A DNA stretch of 32,684 nt from contig CAIVGO010000117.1 in assembly GCA_903905445.1 (NCBI GenBank), positions 1-32,684 of the forward strand, read 5' to 3'. A program made the position numbers and the translations under genes. Positions 9,065 to 17,269 of this stretch are shown in pieces. This DNA comes from an uncultured Bacteroidota bacterium. Its GTDB lineage: Bacteria > Bacteroidota > Bacteroidia > Chitinophagales > Saprospiraceae. Each line of letters starts with the position of its first letter. Positions within the stretch are counted from its first letter, which is position 1. A model generated the notes under the pieces. That model saw only the letters and a program-made list of their open reading frames with translations. It did not search any database and had not been told where the DNA came from.

Positions 9065-10156
9065 ATGCCTAGCGGCTACATGGAAAATAAAAATGATCCT
9101 TACTTACACGGCCGCGGGGCGCAAATTAATCCCAATTCGCCCTACGAAAAAATAATTCGGGACCAGGCTCCAATGGATTGGTCGCTGGCGCTGGATGAAT
9201 GGGAAAATGCCGATTTAAAGACCGTTTACCTCGAAACGCATCCCAAAACGATCCTAAACAAGGTAGAAAGCCCGGATTTGCCGATGGAATGGAGCCTGAA
9301 TCCGTACCAGGGTTGCGAACATGGCTGCGTATATTGTTATGCCCGCAACACGCATCCTTATTGGGGATACAGCGCCGGGGTAGATTTTGAGCAAAAAATA
9401 CTCATCAAGCGCAATGCAGCGGCTCTTTTGGAGGAAACCCTGAAAAAAAAGAGTTGGAAGGCTGCCACCATCATGATGGCCGGCAATACCGATGTGTATC
9501 AACCTGCCGAACGCAAATTTGGCATCACCCGCGCCTGCCTGGAAGTATGCTGGAAATACCGACATCCGGTAGGGCTGATCACGAAAAATAGCCTGATTTT
9601 GCGGGATTTGGATTTGTTAAAGCAATTGGCCAGCGAAAATCTGTTGCAAGTGGCCATCAGCGTAACCACGCTGGATGAAACACTCCGCCAGTTTTTAGAA
9701 CCGCGCACCGCCACGGTTAAACAGCGCCTCAACACCATTGAAACCTTGAGTAATAACGGTATTCCGGTGTTTGTCATGATGGCACCCATTATTCCAGGCT
9801 TGAATGAACACGAAATTTTCGCCCTGGCCGAAGCTGTAGCCGAGAAAGGCGCCTCTGGCATCGGGTACACCATGGTACGACTAAATGGCGATGTAGCGCT
9901 TATTTTTGAAGACTGGATCCGGAAAAACATGCCCGACCGGGCGGAAAAGGTGCTGAATAAAATTCGGGAAACCCACGGTGGACAACTATCGGATTCGCGC
10001 CCGGGTGTACGCATGCGGGGCGAAGGGAAAATTGCCGAAATCATACGCGATCAATTTAAATTAGCCAGGCTGCGGTTTTTTAAAGACCGCAGCCTGCCTA
10101 AAATTAATTTCGATTTGCACGAACAGCATAAGTCCCCGCAACTGCGCCTATTCTAA
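9065..10156 (+). CDS. PA0069-type radical SAM protein (SPL-like family)
   Basis: This is a 363-residue protein. The [4Fe-4S]-binding motif is CxxxCxxC at C84, C88 and C91 within NPYQGCEHGCVYCYARNTHP, a signature of the PA0069/Rv2578c radical SAM group related to spore photoproduct lyase. It also has GNTDVYQPAERKFGITRACL and the late motif TMVRLNGDVALIFEDW. Substrate and product are not established for this group. The first ATG (9065) gives MPSGY before a second ATG at 9080; the second may be the true start, since family members usually begin near xGRGAQ. It is probably cotranscribed with dprA. Confidence 0.9.
   Translation: MPSGYMENKNDPYLHGRGAQINPNSPYEKIIRDQAPMDWSLALDEWENADLKTVYLETHPKTILNKVESPDLPMEWSLNPYQGCEHGCVYCYARNTHPYWGYSAGVDFEQKILIKRNAAALLEETLKKKSWKAATIMMAGNTDVYQPAERKFGITRACLEVCWKYRHPVGLITKNSLILRDLDLLKQLASENLLQVAISVTTLDETLRQFLEPRTATVKQRLNTIETLSNNGIPVFVMMAPIIPGLNEHEIFALAEAVAEKGASGIGYTMVRLNGDVALIFEDWIRKNMPDRAEKVLNKIRETHGGQLSDSRPGVRMRGEGKIAEIIRDQFKLARLRFFKDRSLPKINFDLHEQHKSPQLRLF
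10066..10096 (+). other. Inverted repeat inside the radical SAM gene's 3' end
   Basis: A perfect 11-bp inverted repeat (10066-10076 with 10086-10096) with a 9-nt loop lies about 60 nt before the stop. It codes for ARLRFFKDRSLP. No T tract follows, so it is not a standard terminator; it could stabilise the 3' end of the mRNA. Confidence 0.5.
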
Positions 10157-10161
10157 ACTAC

Positions 10162-10247
10162 GATTTAAATGGATTTGAAGGATGGATGGATAAAATTGAT
10201 TTTAATCGATTAGAATCCAGCCGTTTTCATAACCACTCAGCGTTGGC
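10162..10247 (-). repeat. Dispersed intergenic repeat, copy 2 (inverted)
   Basis: On the minus strand this reads as a diverged copy of 2014-2102, with 34 identical bases at 10162-10195. It fills nearly all the space between the convergent radical SAM and sugar dehydrogenase genes. Relative to the T9SS cargo gene at 10257-12581 it starts 9 nt after the stop, in the same downstream orientation as copy 1 has to its own cargo gene. Confidence 0.85.
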
Positions 10248-10256
10248 GCTAAACCC

Positions 10257-12581
10257 CTAGTTTTTTACAATTTTTCTCAAAATAAGGCCCTGCTCCAATT
10301 GGATATGGAGGAAATAGTTCCCCGCTGGCAAGGCATTTAACTCCAGCATTTTACTGAAATTTTGCCCCTGCATGGTTTGCATAAAAATCTGGCGGTTGTT
10401 GGAATCGGTTAGCCAAAACTGGATGTGCTCCGATTTTTTCAAATCCAGTTTCAGGTTTACCAGGCCGCTGCTGGGATTCGGGGCTAGCACAAAATGCTCC
10501 ACAGAAGCCGGGAGTTTCACAGCAACCACATCTACCTGCAAACCATCTGTGTAATTACAGCCGGTGGTCGTGTTTACGGCGCATTGGTAAAAACCGGAAA
10601 CTTCAGGTACATACTGCGCTGTAGTGGCACCCTGGATCGGGATACCGTTCAACAGCCATTGGTAAGACACATAGCCTGCTTGCGCCAAAAGGGTATCATT
10701 GAGTTGAAATACAAAAGGTAAATTGATCACCTCCTCCTTCACCTGCAACAAATCTGCTGCTGCCGTACCGCATATGCCTGTCGCTTCAAAATAATAAAAA
10801 CCGCCCTCGGTTACAGTCAATTTATGGTCAGTTGCATTCAAAATTGCACCACCAGACACGGTAAACCATTGAATTGCATAGTCTTGTGGCACATTTGAGG
10901 CCTCCAAAATATTAGAAGCAGCGGAACAAAGCACCGAATCGCCGGTTACCTGAACCACGGGCAAACTGCTGAAATTGACCGCCGTGATACCGGATTCCTC
11001 CGAATTACACCCCAATGCAGTGTAGGCTGCAGTATAATTGCCCGCCACCGTGGTGGTATACTGTTGGGTGGTGGCGCTATCCAGCAAATTTCCGTTGAAA
11101 TACCATTGATAACCGTAACCTGCCGGAGCATTGCCTGCCTCCAACAAAACAGTATCGCCCAGGCAAAATACAGTTCCGCCTCCAATAACATTGACCGCAG
11201 GAGCCGTAGGACTGGCACTTTCTACGGTAAATGTGTCGCGGCGGGTGCAGCCGATGCTGTTTACCGCAGCAACCGTATAGTTTCCAGGATTTAGGCCTGT
11301 TATATTTTGGGTGTTGGCATTGTTCGACCAGGTAAAATTCACCGTGCCCGTTGCGCCGCTGTAACTCAGGTTGATGAAACCAGCCTGGGTACCTTCACAA
11401 ACAGGGCCACTGACCGTGCCATTGAGTGTAAATTCGGAGCAGCGTTCGGTAATTTTAAAAATTTTACCCGATGAAAGTGCTGCAACGTAGAGTTCGCCTT
11501 TCAAATCTTCCCCAAAACCGCTGTATTCGTAAGGGGTTAGGTTGGCCAGCACGTTGGTTGTGCCGGTAATCCCGTCGGCATTCAAACGGGTGTACCACCA
11601 GCGCCCGCTGCAATAGTCAGCAAACAAATAGCAGCCATACAAATCCGGGTACTTTGCGCCACGGTAAATAAAGCCGCCAGTCACCGAACAGCCATTGGCA
11701 TTGGTGTGGGTATAATCGAAAATAGGCGCGGTGTAGTTGTTTTGCCCTTGACAGCCAGCCGTATTATAGGCTGCATTGCCTTCGTAACAACGCCAGCCGT
11801 AATTGCGGCCACCTACACCGGCAGGTTCAAAATCAATTTCTTCGCGTACATTTTGGCCCACATCGCCGATCCAAAAATCGCCGGTGACAAGATCGAACGA
11901 AAACCGCCATGGATTGCGCCATCCCCAGGACCAGATTTCGGGTTTAAACTCTGTATTGCCCACAAACGGGTTGTTGGCAGGAACCGTGTAGGGCGTCGCG
12001 CCAGGTGTTACGTCAATACGCAAAATTTTGCCTAAAAAGGTTGATTTCTTCTGGCCCGTATTGTTCGGGTCGCCTGCCGAGCCGCCGTCGCCCAGTCCGA
12101 TGTACAAATAGCCATCCTTGGGACTAAATTTCAAACTGCCGCCATTGTGGTTGGCAAAGGGCTGGTCCTCTTCCAGGATAACTTGTTCGCTGTTCGGATC
12201 CGCTTTGTTGATATTTACCGAATCGCGGGAAAAACGCGCTACCCGGGTATCTCCACCGTTATTTTTAGTGTAATACACATAAAAATAGCCATTTTGCGCA
12301 TAGTTGGGATGAAAAGCAAGCCCAAGCAGTCCTTGTTCATTGCCCGATGATTGCACCCGCGCATCGATATCTAAAAAAGGCTGCGCCGATTTATTTCCCA
12401 AACTGTCTAAAATCCAGATATAGCCGTTTTGCTCTACTACAAAAAGTCGGCTATCGCCACAATGGGTTATATCGACCGGCTTGGTAAAACCGCTGGCAAA
12501 TTCGTTGAGTTGAATTTTAGGCTGGGCTGCCAACCATAAAGGCAGCGCAAGCATGGCAAAAAACAGGTGATGTTTGTACAT
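10257..12581 (-). CDS. T9SS-exported PQQ-dependent sugar dehydrogenase-like protein with Ig/SprB modules
   Basis: This is a 774-residue protein. The signal peptide spans residues 1-19 (cleavage after LAA or LAAQ). Residues about 25-380 form a six-bladed propeller of the glucose/sorbosone dehydrogenase family, with GLLGLAFHPNYAQNGYFYVY, NHNGGSLKFSPKDGYLYIGL (H145 fits the catalytic base position), SWGWRNPWRFSFD, WIGDVGQNVREEIDF and GRNYGWRCYEG. An SprB-like repeat (about 385-455) and three Ig-like segments (about 458-690) follow. The last ~80 residues are a T9SS sorting domain (LAPNPSSG, LPAGNYFLHI). The family oxidises aldoses using PQQ; the substrate here is unknown. It would act at the cell surface or outside. 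Confidence 0.9.
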   Translation of the reverse strand: MYKHHLFFAMLALPLWLAAQPKIQLNEFASGFTKPVDITHCGDSRLFVVEQNGYIWILDSLGNKSAQPFLDIDARVQSSGNEQGLLGLAFHPNYAQNGYFYVYYTKNNGGDTRVARFSRDSVNINKADPNSEQVILEEDQPFANHNGGSLKFSPKDGYLYIGLGDGGSAGDPNNTGQKKSTFLGKILRIDVTPGATPYTVPANNPFVGNTEFKPEIWSWGWRNPWRFSFDLVTGDFWIGDVGQNVREEIDFEPAGVGGRNYGWRCYEGNAAYNTAGCQGQNNYTAPIFDYTHTNANGCSVTGGFIYRGAKYPDLYGCYLFADYCSGRWWYTRLNADGITGTTNVLANLTPYEYSGFGEDLKGELYVAALSSGKIFKITERCSEFTLNGTVSGPVCEGTQAGFINLSYSGATGTVNFTWSNNANTQNITGLNPGNYTVAAVNSIGCTRRDTFTVESASPTAPAVNVIGGGTVFCLGDTVLLEAGNAPAGYGYQWYFNGNLLDSATTQQYTTTVAGNYTAAYTALGCNSEESGITAVNFSSLPVVQVTGDSVLCSAASNILEASNVPQDYAIQWFTVSGGAILNATDHKLTVTEGGFYYFEATGICGTAAADLLQVKEEVINLPFVFQLNDTLLAQAGYVSYQWLLNGIPIQGATTAQYVPEVSGFYQCAVNTTTGCNYTDGLQVDVVAVKLPASVEHFVLAPNPSSGLVNLKLDLKKSEHIQFWLTDSNNRQIFMQTMQGQNFSKMLELNALPAGNYFLHIQLEQGLILRKIVKN

Positions 12582-12660
12582 AAGTGTTGAGATTGATCCT
12601 TTAATTGGTTGGTGAAAGTACCCCTATTATTTTATTAGAAAAAATCAACCTGCACTGCTG

Positions 12661-14076
12661 TCATTTTTTAGCGCTTTTTTGTGTGAAATAATACACCGGA
12701 ATACCCAAGAGCACGACAAGTAAGCCCGGTAACGTATTTTCAGATTTGTAAATCAGCAATACAAGTGCAATGGCCGACGCACAGATCATATAAATCGCGG
12801 GCAAAATCGGGTAGCCAAAAGCCTTGTACGGACGTTCGGCATCGGGTTGCGACTTGCGCAGGCGATAGATGCCCGCCACGGTGAGCACATAAAACAACAA
12901 GGCGGCAAAAATCGTATAATCAAGCAAAGCGCCATAGGTGCCCGACAAACACAACACACTCGACCAAATCAATTGAACGTACAATGCCCAGGCCGGTACG
13001 CCATTTTGATTCAGGGTGCCCGCTTTTGCCAAAAACAACTTGTCTTTTGCCATCGCATAACACAAACGCGCGCCCGACAAGGTGAGGCCATTGTTGCAGC
13101 CAAAGGTTGAAACCATAATCAGTCCGGCCATGATAAACACCGCGCTGTTGCCAAAAATTGCGCCCGCTGCAGCGGTTCCTACCCGATCATTGGCCGCATA
13201 GGCAATGTCTTGCAAAGGCAACAAGCCTAAAAATACAATATTGGTGAGGATATACAGCAAACCCACCACCAGGGTGCCAAAAAACAAACTCAAAGGGATG
13301 TTTTGTTTTGGATTTTTGATCTCCCCGGCAATAAACGTCACATTATTCCAGGCATCACTCGAAAAAAGCGAGCCCACCATGGCGGCCCCCAAAGCCGTGG
13401 CAATGGCCACCCCATACAACGGCGTAAATTGCCCATCGGCAGCCAAAGTGCCCGCATTCCATGGGTTTTGCCAGTTTTGTGCCCATATTTCGCTGTTAAA
13501 GCCGATGAAAACACCCAACAGGATCAGGCCCAATAGTGCAATCAGTTTGGCCGCTGTGAAAATGGTTTGCAAGGTTTTTCCGCCCTGAATACCACGGGTA
13601 TGCCAAAGGGTAAGGAGGATCAAACTGGCAATGGCCAAACTCTGCGCTGCCGAAATTTTCACCAAACCGAGGTCTAACAAGATGTTTTCGGGGCTAAAAA
13701 ACGGAAAAAAGACCGCCGTAAATTTGGCAAACGCCACGGCCACCGCAGCAATCGTACCCGTTTGAATTACGGTAAATTGGGTCCAGCCAAACAAAAAACC
13801 GACCAGCGGATTGTACGCCTCCCGCAAGTACACGTATTGCCCGCCCGCGCGGGGCATCATACCTGCCAGTTCGCCGTAACTCAACGCGGCTAAAGTGGTA
13901 AGGATGGCCGAAAGCACCCAGGTGAGCATTAAGTAACCCGAGGAGCCCAAACTACGGGCAATATCGGCACTCACTATAAAAATTCCAGACCCAATCATGG
14001 ATCCTGAAACGATCATGGTGGCATCTAATAAACTCAGCGATGCTTTGAATTCGGTAGTTGATGCTGCTTCTTTCAT
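12661..14076 (-). CDS. APC-family amino acid permease
   Basis: This 471-residue inner-membrane protein has about 12 hydrophobic segments. The first helix carries the APC hallmark GSMIGSGIFIVSADIA, and PRAGGQYVYLREAYNPLVGF is a typical second-helix/loop motif. It is probably an amino acid:proton symporter or exchanger; the substrate cannot be read from sequence. The start (MKEAASTTEFKASLSLLDAT) lies 16 nt after the stop of the upstream amidohydrolase gene, so the two are likely cotranscribed. That suggests import of amino acids released by the hydrolase. It ends in a basic KKSAKK tail. Confidence 0.9.
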   Translation of the reverse strand: MKEAASTTEFKASLSLLDATMIVSGSMIGSGIFIVSADIARSLGSSGYLMLTWVLSAILTTLAALSYGELAGMMPRAGGQYVYLREAYNPLVGFLFGWTQFTVIQTGTIAAVAVAFAKFTAVFFPFFSPENILLDLGLVKISAAQSLAIASLILLTLWHTRGIQGGKTLQTIFTAAKLIALLGLILLGVFIGFNSEIWAQNWQNPWNAGTLAADGQFTPLYGVAIATALGAAMVGSLFSSDAWNNVTFIAGEIKNPKQNIPLSLFFGTLVVGLLYILTNIVFLGLLPLQDIAYAANDRVGTAAAGAIFGNSAVFIMAGLIMVSTFGCNNGLTLSGARLCYAMAKDKLFLAKAGTLNQNGVPAWALYVQLIWSSVLCLSGTYGALLDYTIFAALLFYVLTVAGIYRLRKSQPDAERPYKAFGYPILPAIYMICASAIALVLLIYKSENTLPGLLVVLLGIPVYYFTQKSAKK

Positions 14077-14092
14077 AATAGGGTGTTATGGT

Positions 14093-17083
14093 TTAACCTT
14101 CGTCGTCGTCGCTGTCGCAGTGATAATATTTTTTGGAGGGCGCCGGGCGGTCACTGCCCTCTTTGCCATTTTTGACACTCAGCATTTTTTGTATCAGGCG
14201 GTTGCGCTCCAGCCGCAGGGCTTCTTGCAACTGTTGATCTTCTTGCAGGTCGAAAAACAATGTGCCATCCACCCAGGTTTTTTCGGCCCGCGCATACACC
14301 GAAAGCGGATTGCCGTTCCAAAGCACCAAATCGGCGTCTTTGCCTTCCTTAATACTCCCTACCCGATCGTCTATTTTGAGCAGTTTGGCTGGATTGAGCG
14401 TGACCATCTTCCAGGCGTCTGCTTCTTTCATGCCGCCATATTGCACCGATTTTGCCGCTTCCTGATTCAGGCGGCGTGCCATTTCGGCATCATCCGAATT
14501 GATGGCCACCACAACACCACGATCGGCCATCAATTTGGCATTTTGTGGAATCGCATCAATTACCTCGTATTTATAAGACCACCAATCGCTGAACGTACTT
14601 CCGCCTACCCCGTGAGTCGCCATTTTATCGGCCACTTTATACCCTTCGAGGATATGGGTAAAGGTTTGTACCTTAAATCCAAACCGCTCGGCCACCCGCA
14701 TCATCATTGTAATTTCGGATTGTACATAAGAGTGGCAGGTGATAAAGCGTTGTTTTTCAATAATTTCCAGCAAGGCCTCCATTTCGAGGTCTTTGCGGTA
14801 CGGATTGCCCGATTTTTTAACCCGACCATATTCTTTTGCCCGCGTGAAATAATCTACGAAGGTTTGTTCCACGCCCATGCGCGTACGCGGGTAACGCCGA
14901 CCGTCGCCGTAATTCGATTGTTTTACATTTTCGCCGAGGGCAAATTTGATGTACCCGGGCCAATTCTGAAATTTGAGTGCTTCTGGTGCGTAACCCCAGC
15001 GCAATTTGATCAACTGGGTTTGACCGCCAATCGGATTCGCCGAGCCATGCAAAATATGACTTGTCGTAACGCCGCCTGCCAATTGCCGATAAATATCAAT
15101 GTCTTCTGAGTCCAACACATCACTGATGCGTACTTCCGCGCTCGATTCTTGTCCGCCTTCATTCACTGAACGTGCCACGGCAATATGCGAATGTTCGTCA
15201 ATAATGCCCGCGGTGAGGTATTTGCCTTTGCCATCTACTTCGGTGACGCCCGCCATGGCCGGTAAGCCGGTTCCGATCTTTTTGATTTTGCCATTTTGCA
15301 CCAACACATCGGTTTTTTCTAAAATGCCCGCTTGCTCATTGGTCCAAACCGTTGCATTGCGCACCAAGAAGTTGCTTTGTACGGGCAGGGTTGGTCGACC
15401 AAAAGCGATAAAAGGATACATGATGGCACCCATTTGGGGCGGTGTTTTGGGCGTACCGGGTTTGGTATTAGAAGCACTTTCGGTCCCTGCTTTTGTCCGA
15501 TTGGCCCGCCAGTTGATCCATTGTCCGTCGCCGTTTTGGCCGCGGCCGCTGAATTGGGTTCCATCCAGTACACCGGACAAGCGGATGAGGCTTTTTTCGG
15601 TAGAATCGGCTGCAAACGAGAGGAAATACAGGCCATTATCGAAGGAAAAATTCACTTTGGTGCGTTTGGTCGTATCCGTTCCCATCAGCAGGTAAGCCTC
15701 GGGTGCATCGAGGCTGCCTTTAATTACCAAAGGGATCGCTGTTGTTTCCTGCAGTTGCATTTGATATTCGCCCAAAATTCCCGCAGGCAGTTGGTCGGCA
15801 GGGTCTTTCAAGATAAAAGCGTTGCCTTTGGTCCAGTTTTGCAGGATTTTTGTTTCAGATTTGAAAATATTGCCATTGGTAATCAGGAAGTTCGCCAATT
15901 TTCCTTGCTCCAGGCTACCAAGCCGGTCGTCGGCATGCAACCATTGCGCGGGCTGCCAACTCAGGGCTTTCAAAGCAGCCTCCTCGGTCAAACCATATTC
16001 AATGGCTTTGCGCAGATTTTCCCAAAACTTTGATTTGTCCTTCAAATCGGCGGTGGTAAGCACAAACGGAATGCCTGCTGCTGCTACTTGTGCCGGATTA
16101 GAAGGCGCCATTTCCCAGTGTTTAAGTTCTCTGAGCGACACCAATTCGGCATCAAAAGGGTCTTTCACCTCAAATCCTTCTGGAAAATTGAGGGGCAATA
16201 TCAAGGACTGACCGCTGGCTTTGATTTCTGCAAGGCGCTGATAATCATCGCCTGCCGATTTCACGATAAACGTAACCCCAAACTCTTGTCCAATACGGGC
16301 AATGCGCAACACATCCAGCCGGTCGCTCGCTTCAAATATTTGTGGCAAGGGCTGCGCCGCGTTCCAGGCTTCCAAGCCCAGGTTATATTCGGTTTTATAT
16401 CCTTCCGCTTTGTACCATTGTCCATCGAGGTAGGTTTGGCGCAACAAGGCAATACAACCCATCAAAGAGGAAGGGTATTCCTGGCTGCTTGGCCCTTTTC
16501 TAAAAGACATAAAATGGGCGGCTTTGCCCTGCAAAATGCTCTCTTGTTCCTTTGCGTCGTTCAACGCGACCAAGGCACCCGTGCCACGCGCAATGCCTTC
16601 GGCCTTAAAAGTAAGCAAGGCGCCAAAGCCCATTCTGCGCCATTCTGCATTCATTTTGCCATCCGAACTGAATTCATGGGCGGCCTGGTACTCTGGACGC
16701 AGGGCATCGTTCCAGGCATAGGCACCTTTTTTTGCGCTTGGACTACTTTGACCGGGCAGTGGATTTTGCGTCACAAGGCCAAAGCCCGGCGCATACAAAT
16801 CAATAAAAGCCGGATAAATATACTTTCCACTACAATCTACCACAACGGCATCTTTTGGTACCGTTACTTGCACGCCGCTTGCCACTACCTTGCCTTTTCG
16901 GATCAGCAAAGTGGCGTTTTCGATCTTCGTTTTGTAATCAACAAACAGGGTGGCATTGGTAAATGCGTACAATCCTTCGCGCGGATCGGAAGGTGCGGGG
17001 ACCGGAAAAGTAGTTTGACTTTGAGAAAAAGTGCTCAGGAGCAATCCTCCAATCAATAAGAAAAAGCGCAAAGTTGCCTGCAT
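14093..17083 (-). CDS. Secreted tandem-domain amidohydrolase
   Basis: This is a 996-residue protein with a signal peptide (residues 1-22, ending SQSQ). It contains two amidohydrolase-superfamily units. In the first (about 38-430) the usual HxH site reads AFIDLYAPGFG, so the metal ligands are lost and it looks inactive. The second (about 575-950) keeps the ligands: HSH at 631-633 in GIIDEHSHIA, His in ITCHSYVQSE, His in QTFTHILEGYK, and Asp in VAINSDDAE. Related Bacteroidota proteins act on peptides or cyclic amides; the substrate here is not known. The C-terminus is an unusual acidic tail, YYHCDSDDDEG. It heads a probable operon with the permease. Confidence 0.88.
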   Translation of the reverse strand: MQATLRFFLLIGGLLLSTFSQSQTTFPVPAPSDPREGLYAFTNATLFVDYKTKIENATLLIRKGKVVASGVQVTVPKDAVVVDCSGKYIYPAFIDLYAPGFGLVTQNPLPGQSSPSAKKGAYAWNDALRPEYQAAHEFSSDGKMNAEWRRMGFGALLTFKAEGIARGTGALVALNDAKEQESILQGKAAHFMSFRKGPSSQEYPSSLMGCIALLRQTYLDGQWYKAEGYKTEYNLGLEAWNAAQPLPQIFEASDRLDVLRIARIGQEFGVTFIVKSAGDDYQRLAEIKASGQSLILPLNFPEGFEVKDPFDAELVSLRELKHWEMAPSNPAQVAAAGIPFVLTTADLKDKSKFWENLRKAIEYGLTEEAALKALSWQPAQWLHADDRLGSLEQGKLANFLITNGNIFKSETKILQNWTKGNAFILKDPADQLPAGILGEYQMQLQETTAIPLVIKGSLDAPEAYLLMGTDTTKRTKVNFSFDNGLYFLSFAADSTEKSLIRLSGVLDGTQFSGRGQNGDGQWINWRANRTKAGTESASNTKPGTPKTPPQMGAIMYPFIAFGRPTLPVQSNFLVRNATVWTNEQAGILEKTDVLVQNGKIKKIGTGLPAMAGVTEVDGKGKYLTAGIIDEHSHIAVARSVNEGGQESSAEVRISDVLDSEDIDIYRQLAGGVTTSHILHGSANPIGGQTQLIKLRWGYAPEALKFQNWPGYIKFALGENVKQSNYGDGRRYPRTRMGVEQTFVDYFTRAKEYGRVKKSGNPYRKDLEMEALLEIIEKQRFITCHSYVQSEITMMMRVAERFGFKVQTFTHILEGYKVADKMATHGVGGSTFSDWWSYKYEVIDAIPQNAKLMADRGVVVAINSDDAEMARRLNQEAAKSVQYGGMKEADAWKMVTLNPAKLLKIDDRVGSIKEGKDADLVLWNGNPLSVYARAEKTWVDGTLFFDLQEDQQLQEALRLERNRLIQKMLSVKNGKEGSDRPAPSKKYYHCDSDDDEG

Positions 17084-17099
17084 AAAAAATGATTTGTGG

Positions 17100-17107
17100 C
17101 AAATGTA
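17100..17107 (-). promoter_or_regulatory. Candidate -7 box TACATTTG for the amidohydrolase operon
   Basis: The minus strand reads TACATTTG, an exact TAnnTTTG match, 16 nt before the ATG at 17083. This implies a very short leader. No well-spaced -33 TTTG is evident. Confidence 0.5.
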
Positions 17108-17224
17108 AACTTTCGGCCAAATGATTAGCGCTAAATTTTGTGCTATTATGCATTTACATGTCTTCTTAAATACGTTTAGTTTACATTAACTTAACCGCGC
17201 CCACGCTGTTATAGAAGAAGTCCG

Positions 17225-17232
17225 TACCTTTG
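17225..17232 (+). promoter_or_regulatory. Candidate -7 box TACCTTTG for the purF-like gene
   Basis: This is an exact TAnnTTTG match, 37 nt before the start codon at 17270. The -33 region is weak. It lies in the 186-nt space between the divergent amidohydrolase and purF-like genes. Confidence 0.6.
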
Positions 17233-17269
17233 CGGCTTCATTCTAAGCATTTTTTCCTGACCAATTTAT

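Noticed and set aside
13997-15109. 370-residue plus-strand frame over the permease and amidohydrolase genes
   Set aside because: It overlaps two well-supported minus-strand genes and their junction. No domain or promoter supports it.
15332-17059. Long plus-strand frames (15332-16033 and 16088-17059) antisense to the amidohydrolase
   Set aside because: Codon composition reflects the opposite strand's gene, and no family motifs are visible.
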